Assembly: GCA_026686845.1 (NCBI GenBank)
Contig: JAIVEN010000010.1
Coordinates: 24,154,001 to 24,218,000 of the forward strand
Reading direction: 5' to 3'
Source: Adenanthera pavonina
Lineage: Eukaryota; Streptophyta; Magnoliopsida; Fabales; Fabaceae
DNA: 64,000 bases
The number at the start of each line of letters is the position of its first letter. Positions within the stretch are counted from its first letter, which is position 1. A program made the translations under genes and the position numbers. Below, in pieces: positions 35,888 through 45,661 of the stretch. A model generated the notes under the pieces. That model worked only from the letters and a program-made list of their open reading frames with translations, did not search any database and had not been told where the DNA came from.

Positions 35888-37393
35888 TTGATATCTCCAA
35901 GCTCTAGGGAGTTCTTGGGACATTTCTTCATTATTTTCTTTTTCAAAATCTCTCTCCTGAATATCTTCCTCTATGTTAATAGATTCAGATATTTTTGGAG
36001 GTTCAATTATATCTTCATGAGAAATATCTAATTTTTCAAAGTTCAAAACAAGATCATCCTCATTGGTAACATGCTTGGAAACAATTTCATTTTCAATAAA
36101 TACTACATGCACAGATTCCTCTACTGAATTAGACCTTTTATTAAAAACTCTGTATGCCTTACTTCTACTAAAATAGCCCAGAAATATACCTCCATCAGAT
36201 TTGGCATCAAACTTACCCAGATTTTCTTTTCCATTGTTGTGGATGAAACATTTGCACCCGAACACATGGAGATGTGACAGATTTGGATTTCTTCCCTTGT
36301 ACAGCTCATAAGGAGTCTTCCCAAGGATTGGTCTGATGTAGGCTCTATTAATGATGTAGCTTGCTGTATTCACTGCATCAGCCCAAAATACTTGAGGAAG
36401 TTCCTTTTCATTCAGCATAGCTCTAGCTATCTCTCCAATTGTTCTGTTCTTTCTTTCTGCTACTCCATTCTGTTGTGGAGTTCTTGGGGTTGAGAAGTTG
36501 TGGTCAATTCCATGCTCATTGTAATACTCTAGAAAGTATGAGTTTTCAAACTCTCCTCCATGATCTGACCTGATAGACATAATGGAAATACCTTTCTCAT
36601 TTTTCACTTTCTTAGCTAAGGTTACAAATGCATCAAAGGTATCACTTTTAGAGGAAAGAAATAATGTCCATATAAATCTAGAATAATCATCTATAATGAC
36701 AAGCACATACAGATTTCCACCAATGCTTTTTACCCTAGATGGACCAATTAAATCCATATGCAGTAGTTCTAGTAGTCTAGTTGTGGTGACTACGTTTTTG
36801 GGTTTAAACGAAGATTTAGTTTTCTTTCCTCTTAGGCATGCATCACATTCTTTGTCTTTTTCAAAAGCAATTTTTGGCAGGCCAGTGACTAGCTCATTTT
36901 TAACCAATTTTGAAAGCTGATTCATGTTAACATGAGCTAATCTTCTATGCCACAGCCAACTGTCATTGTCCTGACTAATTGAGCAAATAGAATCTAAGGG
37001 AGGAAGTTCATTAAGATCAATAGTATAGCAGTTACCATCCCTTTGAGCTTTGGGGATTACTTTGTGATCACTTTTTCTAATGACAAGGCAGAACTTTAAG
37101 TCAAACAGCACCCAGTTTCCTCTATCACATGTCTGACTCACACTTAACAGATTGTGGTTGAGGCCAATCACAAACAGCACCTCTTCAATGGATGTTTCAG
37201 GATTTTTGCCCACAATGCCAATGCCAACAATTTTGCCATATTGATCACCTCCAAAGGTTACCTTTCCTCCTTTCTTGTCTTTAAGGGTGATGAACTTCTC
37301 CTTGTCACCGGTCATGTGGCTTGAGCAGGCACTGTCCATATAGCATTTGTTGCTCCTTTTAGCTTTGAGATAGACCTGCAAAACAAGGTTCAT
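35888..37393 (-). pseudogene. Truncated pol of the foreign fragment: intact PR and IN, no RT
   Basis: From the ATG at 37393 (ATGA overlap with gag) the frame is open for about 500 codons. Protease with MDSACSSHMTGD; integrase with zinc finger (H-x-H ... CDACLRG), core residues in LLHMDLIGPSR, SDHGGEFEN and the TPQQNGVAERKNR region, and the copia C-terminal motif PYELYKGR ... GYFSRSKAYRV. The frame then runs through the joint and stops at 35867 in ORF3 leader sequence. RT and RNase H are absent. This is the longest unbroken PR-IN frame in the window. Confidence 0.9.
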
Positions 37394-39124
37394 ATTTTCC
37401 TTTTAGGTTCCCAAATTTGTTTGGGTCCTTTTCTGTCAGTAGTCTTTTCCCTAGATACAGATGTACCCTTGGGAACACATTTAACCGTCCTGTCAAGTCC
37501 ATTTTTCTTTATAGCACAATAACTAGAAATATGTCCTTTTTTGTTACAGAAATGACAGGTGGTAAAGGGACTGCTGGATTGGGAAGCAGGAAGAAAACAA
37601 TGCAGATAATACTTTTGTTTTGCATGCCTTGGTTGATTATATGATTCAATGCGAGGTGACATATAATTTTTCTTTCTATCACTCTCAGCATGCACAAAAT
37701 ATCTCATGTATATATTCTGATTTTTCTTCCTAATCTTTTCTTTTACAGCACAAGGATAATAGCAAAGTCCAGCTTTCCCCTTGTGATATTCTCTGGCTCC
37801 CTATTAAAGCAAATAACATATCTTTACCTCTAGTAAGCCTAGACATGCTTTTCACTAAATATTCATTGGTTTGCTTTAGATCAGTGCATGATTTACAGCA
37901 GATAGATTCAGCAATAGGTAGAGGAGCAATTTTAGAGAGGTTGCTTTGAGATTCTAGTTTGTTAATCTTTTTCTTAGCTAGTTTCAGTTCTTTAGCAACC
38001 TTAACAAACTCATCATGCAGCTCATGAAATGCATCCAGTAATTCAGAATAGGAAGGTTCAGATTTATATACCTCTTCTTCTTGATCACTGCTACATGGAA
38101 TTTCAGCTTCTTTAGAGGCAAGTGCCATCAGACATATGTTGGCAATTTCATCTTCTTCATCTTCTTCCTCATCTGAGCTGTTGTCCTATATTGATGAGAT
38201 ATAGGCTTTCTTCTTCTTGCCTTTGTCAGCGGCTTTCTTTTCTTTCTCTTGCTTCTTGAGGAATTGTGGACAATCCCATTTGATGTGTCCCTACATTTTG
38301 CACTCATAGCAAGTCATAGGCTCTTTTGCTTCTTTCTTACTGTCTCCAGCTACTCCTTTCTTGAAGATTTTCTGACCATCTCTATTGTCAGATTCTTCTT
38401 CCTTTTCTTCAGCAGCTTTGAGAGCAAGACCTTTCTTCTTTCTATCTTGTCTAGCTTCCTTGAGAGCTTTCATTTTTCCTTCATATTCCTCAAGGCTGCC
38501 GAATAGAGCTTTGACAGAGGCCATTGATTCTCCTCTGGCTTCCTCTATTGCTATTACGTTGGGCTGCCATTCCAGAGGGAGAGCTCTGAGGATCTTTCTG
38601 ACTTTCTCTGTTTGAGTGTATTCCTTTCCCAGGCTCTTTAGTTGATTCACAATGAGAGTGAATCTCTTTTGTAGCTCTTTTACAGTTTCTCCTTCAGCCA
38701 TTCTGAAGCTTTCATATTCTCCAATGCAGGTATTTAGTTTATTTTCCTTGACTCCAGTTGTTCCTTCATGAGCAATCTGCAAGGTGTCCCATATTTCCTT
38801 GGCAGTGGAACATTGTGAGACTCTGTAGAATTCATCTTGATTCAAGGTACTGACTAAACAGTGTTTTTCCTTGAAGTTCAACAAGACTCTCCTTCTGTCT
38901 TCCTCATTCCATTCGGCTTCTGGTTATTCTCTGTACTTTCCATCATCTTCTAAAGCCATTGGGACAAAGTCTCCCTTTTGAATGACTGACTAGATGTCCA
39001 GATCGATTGACCGGAGATAGATTTGCATTCTCATCTTCTAGTAACCATAGTGCTCTCCACTGAAGCCAGGTGGTCTATTTGTATTGTTCCCTTTTGGTAA
39101 TATGCTTTCTCCAAAGCCAGCCAT
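37390..39124 (-). pseudogene. gag of the foreign fragment, inactivated
   Basis: Starts MAGFGESILP at 39124. Gag core from about 38884 to 38420 is open (LNQDEFYRVSQCSTAKE; QKRFTLIVNQLKSLG). The part before the first zinc knuckle has an in-frame deletion relative to M1 (the MMVRKFERFYSKK region is missing), and the knuckle reads CYECKM followed by a stop near 38291. The second knuckle (CHFCNKKGHISSYC, near 37510-37555) is intact. Further stops lie near 39040, 38990 and 38925, with a frameshift near 37775. Confidence 0.87.
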
Positions 39125-39164
39125 TTTAATTTCCGGATTGTGAGATCCTTTGAATGGGAATTTG

Positions 39165-39177
39165 GGCTCTGATACCA
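39165..39177 (-). other. Primer-binding site of the foreign fragment
   Basis: TGGTATCAGAGCC on the minus strand, two bases inside the LTR end. Confidence 0.92.
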
Positions 39178-39179
39178 CT

Positions 39180-40790
39180 TGTTAGTTAGGCTGACTTCCC
39201 AAGAGGGGGCCGAATTGGGAAGATAAAAAATTTTCTGCACAAGGTGAAAAAAATGAAGAAAGCAAGGTATGATAGAAAAACAGAATATAAAGCAGTATGA
39301 TGAAAGAGTAGTGATAGAGAGAAGAAAAACTCTGATATTTATCCTGGTTCGGTCTCTCCTCTTGACCTATGTCCAGTCCCCAAGACACCACTTGAGATTT
39401 TCCACTATTCAGCAAGAATTCAATGGGCTTCTTGCAAATGCCACAGTACAACGTTAGTGCTCTGTTTTCTGGAGCTCACTCAATCACTTTTTGTACTTTC
39501 ACCAAGTGCTTTACAATCCCTTATGATATCTCCTCACAAGAAAATCTATCTCCCAGATGAAGATTAGATTGTTTACAAAGATGAAACTCTCTTGAATAGA
39601 GTGAATATGAAAGTTGAAGTACAAGATTGAAGTAAGGGGGTAAAAGTCTTTGAGTAGGAAATTTGGCAGAATTTCAGTATATACAAAGTTTGATTCGTTA
39701 CCCAAATGATGTTGTATTTATAGATTTAGGTCCCAACTATTCATTAGAGACAAAATCTATCCGTTGAGGAAGTTATCCAACGGTTACTCTGAAAAAATAT
39801 CCGTTAACCAACTGCATTTAATGCTTATGACATACTGAAATTTGAATTTCGGTTGGTCAACAGACAAATTTCGAAGGAACTGAAGCTTAAAGCTTCCAAT
39901 GTTGAAATACTGAAGTTCGTCTGTTCATGAAGTGAAATTTGAATTTTGAAACTTAGAAAATGTTTCCATGTTGTGACATACGAATTTTCAAGAAGAAAGT
40001 TTTTTTGTTAAGTGTGAACAATATTTTCAATTTGCTACAATGCCCTCAAAATTTGAATTTTGGAATCCCAAAATTTGTCTGTCCGTAGCATGCTCAAGAA
40101 GTACAGTAGTTTATTTACTTCGAAATTTGAATTTTCAAAGAGTGAAGTTCGTCTGTCAGAGAGACCTCTTTTCAGACTCACTTCAACATTCGAATTTGTA
40201 AACATTGTCCTTCGTATGTCATCATATCATTTCAACAGACTCACAACTTTAGCTTCTGAAATTTGAATTATCATGTTCAAAGTTCGTCTGTCAGTGAACA
40301 ATTTTGAAACTCAATATAATCTTGATTTCAGATGAACTTTAACATTGTTTCAGACGAATTTCTTCAGTTTTCATAAGTTTCATTTTGTCTGAAATTTGAA
40401 TGTTCAAAGCTCAAAGTTCATCTGTTGCTCTACAGCTTCTTTCAGACACTTATGAAAATTCAAATTTTGGAAAATCAAAATTCGTTTGTCAGAGAAGCAT
40501 CTCTTCAGACTTCTTTAGTTTTAGCTCGAAATTCGAATTTCCAATATGACAGTTCAATGTAAACTTTTCAAACTTCATTTGTTGGTGGGTATTTTTCAAA
40601 TATTTCATGATTTAACATAAAATCAAGTTTTTAAAACATCTTTTCATCAAATCAAAGTCTTTTACCCATATTTAAACATAATTAAACATCCTACAACAAA
40701 TCTTGCACAAATTACTCAGAACTTCTTCTCTTGAAACATTTTGAACTCCTTTGATATCTTCATTCCAAGCCCTTGAATGTTGGTTTGGAA
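39180..40790 (-). repeat. Truncated 5' LTR of the foreign fragment
   Basis: Ends ...CTAACTAACA at 39180 like M1. The start is cut: the sequence begins TTCCAAACCAACATTCAAG at 40790, and the terminal TGTTGAATCAAG... is missing and replaced by M2 spacer sequence. Confidence 0.92.
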
Positions 40791-41240
40791 ATTCGTATAA
40801 TTTTCATGTTAGACAAAGATAATATTGGAACTTCAATTTTGAAAAATATGAATTTTCATAGACCAACAGATGAATTTCGAAGGACCACCGAGAATTGTTA
40901 CAAAGTAAAGCAAGCTAAAGTTCATCTGATGGTCATCAAAATTTGAATGTCAAGCATGCTGACTTGTTTTAAAACATAATTTATCAATGAAATTCATATA
41001 ATACACATCTAAAATGTGAATTTTTACTTTATAAACTTACGAAATAGATCTAGAAACTCAGATTTCCGGCTTTCTTTTTTGCTTTTTGACTGTTCCATTC
41101 TGGAGTGCTCCATTTTTCAGATTTATTGCCATTGAAACTTATGAGGAGCACTTGCAACTTAAGTTAAACTTACTCCAATGCTAAAGTTAGAATTAAATCA
41201 ATGTCAAAAATTCTAAAAGCAGATTTGCACAAGGATTTAC
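40791..41240 (-). other. M2 spacer after pol (truncated)
   Basis: Corresponds to the first about 450 bp of the P1 spacer (48808-49260), including the TTCTGAG...TTCCATTCTG-type block just downstream of RNase H. It is cut at 40790 by the foreign fragment. Confidence 0.75.
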
Positions 41241-42405
41241 TTACAGTTCATTGGGATTTACCATACCCAATTCTCTTCTGATTTTGTAATGCCTATCTTC
41301 TGAAAGAGGCTTTGTCAAGATGTCAGTGTTTGTCAAGATGTCAACAACTTGATCTTCTGTTGGAATGTATTCTAATCTGATTTCTCCTTTCAGAACATGA
41401 TCCCTTATGAAGTGGTGCCTAACTTTAATATGTTTTGTCCTTGAATACATGATAGGATTCTTTATGATGTTAATGGCACTTTGGTTGTCACACATTATTA
41501 GTATTTCCTTTATCTCAATCTCAAGATCTTCAAGCTGCTGTTTTATCCAGATGACTTGGGCACAGCAGCTTCTAGCAACAACATATTCAGCTTTTACCAT
41601 GGATAAGGCTACACTATTTTGCTTCTTGCTAAACCATGAGACCAAGGATCTTCCAAGAAACTGACATATTCCACTTGTGCTTTTTCTATCAATTTTGGAT
41701 CCTGCAAAGTCAACATCAGTGTATCCCTTGAGATCTTCTCCATTGCCCTTTGGACACTAAAGACCCATCTGTGATGTTCTAATAAGATATCTGAAGATAC
41801 GCTACATAGTAGTTGCATGGGTTTCCTTAGGCCATGATTGGAACCTCGCACACATACAGTCACTGAACATGATGTCAGGTCTGTTGGCAGTTAGGTATAG
41901 TAGAGACCCAATCATTCTTCTATACTAAGTTATGTCAAACATTTTTCCTCCTTCATCCATATCAAGCTTGGTTGTTGTAGCCATAGGTGTTCCTATTGGC
42001 TTAGTATTTTCCATGCCAAACCTTTTTAGCAATTCTTTCAGATACTTGGATTGATTGAGAAAGATACCATCATCACATTGCTTAATTTGTAATCCAAGGA
42101 AGAAGTTGAGCTCACCCATCATTGACATTTTGAATTCTCTCTGCATGAGCTTAGAAAAATTCTTGCAAAGAGATTCATTAGTAGCACAGAATATAATATC
42201 ATCAACATAAATTTGAACAATAAGTAAATCTTTATTTTCTTTCTTAGTGAACAAAGTAGTATCTACTTTTCCTCTGTTAAGCCCTTTTTCAGTTAGAAAA
42301 TTGCTTAATCTTTTATACCATGCTCTAGGGGGTTGCTTTAAACTGTAAAGAGCTTTCTTCAGTTTATAAACATGGTTTAGTTTTGTAGAGTCCTCAAAGC
42401 TTTGA
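41241..42405 (-). pseudogene. M2 pol, C-terminal part (RT end and RNase H)
   Basis: Continues the RT that is cut by P1 at the QP|P(Q)SFEDSTK position: ALYSLKQPPRAWY, YVDDIIFCATN with the catalytic YVDD intact, then GELNFFLGLQI. A TAA near 41925 and frame changes near 41755 precede RNase H (AGSKIDRKSTSGICQ; KAEYVVARSCCAQ; HSRT-type YSRTKHIKVRHH). A small tandem duplication at 41311-41345 (TTTGTCAAGATGTCA twice) adds residues just before DILTKPL. Stops with the usual GMVNPNEL end at 41241. Confidence 0.9.
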
Positions 42406-42410
42406 GGTTG

Positions 42411-43805
42411 TATTGAATCAAGAGTTTTGATGATTCCAAACCAACATCCAAGAGCTTGGATTGAAGATATCAAAGGAGATCAAAGTGCTTCAAGTGAAGA
42501 ATTTGAAGAGTATTGCTGCTAGATCTTTTGTAGAATCTTTTGTTTTTAGTTATGATTGGGTAAAAGATTTTGATTTGAAGAAAAGATGTTTTCAAACCTT
42601 GATTTTATGATTATTTGAAAAATACCCACAAACAGACAAAGTTTGAAAGTTTAAACTGAACTGTCATGTTGGAAATTCGAACTTTGCCTTTGGGAATTCG
42701 AATTTCGAGTCAAAACTGAATAAGTCTGAAGAGTTGCCTCTCTGTCAGACAAATTTTGATTATCCAAAATTCGAATTTCCATCAAAGACTGAAAGAAGCT
42801 TTTCACTGACAGACGAACTTCACATCCTCAAAAATCAAATTTCAGATAAAATGCAGTTTGTGAAAACCAAAGAAATTCGTCTGACATAATGTTGAAGCTC
42901 ATCTGAAATCAAGATGAAACTGAGTTTGAAAAATGCTCTCTGACAGACGAACTTTGACTTTCCAACATTCGAATTTTCATATAAGTCTGAAAGGAGCTTC
43001 TTTGAAACAGACGAACTTTGAGTCTTCAAAATTCGAATTTCAGACAAATCACAACTTAGGAAAATGGAAGAAATTCGTTGAAAGCTTTAACCTTTGGTTC
43101 CTTCAAAATTCGTCTGTTGGCCAACCAAAATTCGAATTTCAGTATGTCAGAAACATTAAATGCGGTTGGTAAACGGATAGTTTTTTAGAGTAACCATTGG
43201 ATAACTTTCCCAACGGATAGATTTTGTCTCTAACGGACATTTGAGACCTAAATCTATAAATATAACATCATTTGAAGTTGTGGGTAATGAATCAAACTTG
43301 TATATACCGAATTTCTGCTGAATCTTCTTCTCAAAAGCTTTTACCCTCTTAACTTCAATATCTGTACTTCAACCTTCATATCTACTCTATTCAAGAGAGT
43401 TATATCTTTGTAAACAATCTACTCTTCATCTGGAAGATAGATTTACTGGTGAGGGGAAAATCACAAGGGGATTGGGAAGCACATTGTGAAAGTGCTTAGA
43501 GTGTTTGAGAGAGCTCCAGAAACAAAGCATACTCGTGTACTGTGGCATTAGCAAGAAGCCTGTTGAATTCTTGCTGTATAGTGGATAAATCTCAAGAGTT
43601 GTCTTGGGGACTGGACGTAGGTCAAGTGGAGAGACCGAACCAGGATAAATCACTGAGTCTTCTTCTCCTTATCTTTACTTTTTAGCTTGCTCTGTTTTAT
43701 ACGTTGCTTCCCTTACACTGTGCTATCTTCACCCATTTCATTTTATGCAGAGAAATTTCAATCTTCCCAATTCACCCCCCTCTTGGGAAGTCAGCCTTGC
43801 TAACA
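42411..43805 (+). repeat. 5' LTR of P1 (1395 bp, internally deleted)
   Basis: Same ends as the 3' LTR but lacks 455 bp corresponding to 53004-53458; the joint is at 43073 (ATTCG|TTGAAAGC). Promoter module and U5 hairpin (43763-43770 with 43783-43790) are retained. Confidence 0.96.
43172..43262 (+). promoter_or_regulatory. P1 5' LTR promoter: AACGG cluster and TATA box
   Basis: AACGG at 43172-43176, a reverse site decayed to CCATT near 43193, AACGG near 43212 and near 43232, then TATAAATA at 43255-43262. In the 3' LTR all four cores are intact (53553, 53575 reverse, 53593, 53613; TATA 53636). The spacing matches S1. Confidence 0.6.
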
Positions 43806-43807
43806 AG

Positions 43808-43820
43808 TGGTATCAGAGCC
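43808..43820 (+). other. Primer-binding site of P1
   Basis: TGGTATCAGAGCC, two bases after the LTR end; complementary to initiator methionine tRNA. Confidence 0.95.
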
Positions 43821-43860
43821 CGGATTCCCATTCAAAGGATTTTACAGTCCGGGAACAAAG

Positions 43861-45661
43861 ATGGCTGGCTTTGGAGAGAGTATACTTCCTGAAGGGAATA
43901 ACACTAACAGACCACCAGGCTTCAGTGGAGAGCATTATGGGTACTGGAAGATGACGATGCAGATCTACCTACAATCAATTGATCTTGACATCTGGTCAGT
44001 CATTGAAAAAGGAGATTTCGTCCTAATGGCTCTAACTGAAGATGGAAGACACAAAGAGAAGCTAGAAGCAGAGTGGAATGATGAAGACAGAAGGAGAGTC
44101 CTACTGAATTTCAAAGCAAAGCATTGTTTAGTCAGTGCCCTGAACTAGGATGAATTCTACAGAGTCTCGCAATGCACCATTGCAAAAAGGAATGTGGGAT
44201 ACTCTGTAGATTGCACATGAAGGAACATCTGGAGTTAGGGAGAAGAGACTGAACACGTGTATTGGGGAGTATGAAAGCTTCATAATGGCTGAAGGAGAAA
44301 CTGCAAAGGAGCACCAAAAGAGATTTACTCTCATTGTAAATCAACTGAAGAGCCTGGGAAAGGAAAACAATCAGTCTGAGAAAGTAAGAAAGATACTCAG
44401 AGCTCTCCCTCTAGAATGGCAGCCCAAGGTGACAGCAATAGAGGAAGCCAGAAGAGAATCAATGGCCTCTGTCATAGCTCTCTTTGGCAGCCTTGAGGAG
44501 TATGAAGGAAAAATCAAAGCTCTTAAGGAAGCTGGGCTGGACAGAAAGAAGAAAGGCCTTGCCCTCAAAGCTGCTGATGAAAAGGAAGAAGAATCTGACG
44601 AAGGAGATGAGCTGGATGAAAAAACTCTGGCTATGATGGTCAGAAAATTCAGAAGATTCTACAACAAGAAGAAGAACAAGAAATTCTTCAAGAAGGGAGC
44701 AGCTGGTGAAAGCAAGAGAGAGGGAAAAGAGCCTGTGACTTGCTATGAATACAAGAAGTAGGGACACATCAAATGGGATTGTCCTCAATTCCTCAAAAAG
44801 CAAGAAAAGGATAAGAAAGCTGCTGACAAAGGGAAGAAGAATAAAGCCTACATCTCATCAATATGGGGCAACAGCTCAGATGAGGAGGAAGAGGATGAGG
44901 ATAAAATTGCCAACATCTGCCTGATGGCACTTGCTTCTAAAGAAGCCGAACCCTCATGCAGCAGTGATCAGGAGGAAGAGGTATATGAATCTGAACCTTC
45001 ATATTCTGAATTACTGGATGCATTTCATGAGCTTCATGATGAATTCATTAAAGTTGCTAAAGAACTGAAATTGGCAAAGAAAAAGATAAATAAGCTTGAA
45101 TCTCAAAGCATAGTTTCTGAAATTGCCTCTTTAGCTACTACTGAATCTGTTTGCTGCACTTCATGCACTAAACTTAAGCAAACTAATGATTATTTAGTTA
45201 AAAGCATGTCTAGGCTCACTAGAGGTAAAGATATGTTGTTTGCCTTGATGGGGAGCCAAAGAATATCACAAGGAAAAGCTGGTCTTGGCTATGATCCATG
45301 TGCTGTCAAGGAAAAGATTAGGATGAAAAACCAGAATGCATATATGAGACATTTTGTGCATGCTCAGAGCAATAAAAAGAAAAATAATGCATCACCTCAC
45401 ATTGAAACATATGATCAACCAAGGCATGCTCGACAAAAGTGTTATCTGCATTGTTTTCTTCCTATTACTCAATCTAGCAGTCCTTTCACTACCGGTCATT
45501 TCTGTAACAAAAAGGGACATATTTCCAGTTCTTGTGCTTTGAAGAAAAATGGACTTGGCAAGAAAGTTGAATGGGTTCCCAAAGTTGCATCTGCATCAAA
45601 AAAAAAATCTACTGACCAAAAAGGACCCAAGCAAATTTGGGTACCTAAAAGGAAAACATAA
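43861..45661 (+). pseudogene. P1 gag, inactivated
   Basis: Starts MAGFGESILPEG at 43861, 40 bases after the PBS. Gag core (residues about 25-230) of the UBN2 type seen in SIRE elements: PPGFSGEHYGYWK, SIDLDIWSVIEKGDF, KRFTLIVNQLKSLGK, LRALPLEWQPKVTAIEEA. Lys/Glu-rich linker, first CCHC knuckle at about 44741-44785 (second Cys now Tyr, and a TAG at 44759), acidic region, coiled-coil-like helix (LKLAKKKINKLESQS), second knuckle at about 45510-45538 (first Cys now Gly). Breaks: TAG at 44146-44148, a one-base insertion near 44190, TAG at 44759. Ends with a TAA at 45659 that overlaps the former pol start. Confidence 0.93.

Larger units (their letters stand above)
35888..40790 (-). other. Foreign SIRE fragment lodged in M2 (LTR-gag-PR-IN, no TSD)
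   Basis: On the minus strand: an LTR lacking its first about 20 bases (40790-39180), PBS, gag, then pol up to the end of integrase, ending inside ...RAWRYQ at 35888, where it abuts the ORF3 leader of M2. Its sequence resembles M1 more than the rest of M2. Both joints fall at non-LTR-end positions and there is no duplication, so it did not arrive by integrase. It replaces about 0.5 kb of the M2 pol-ORF3 spacer. Confidence 0.8.
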
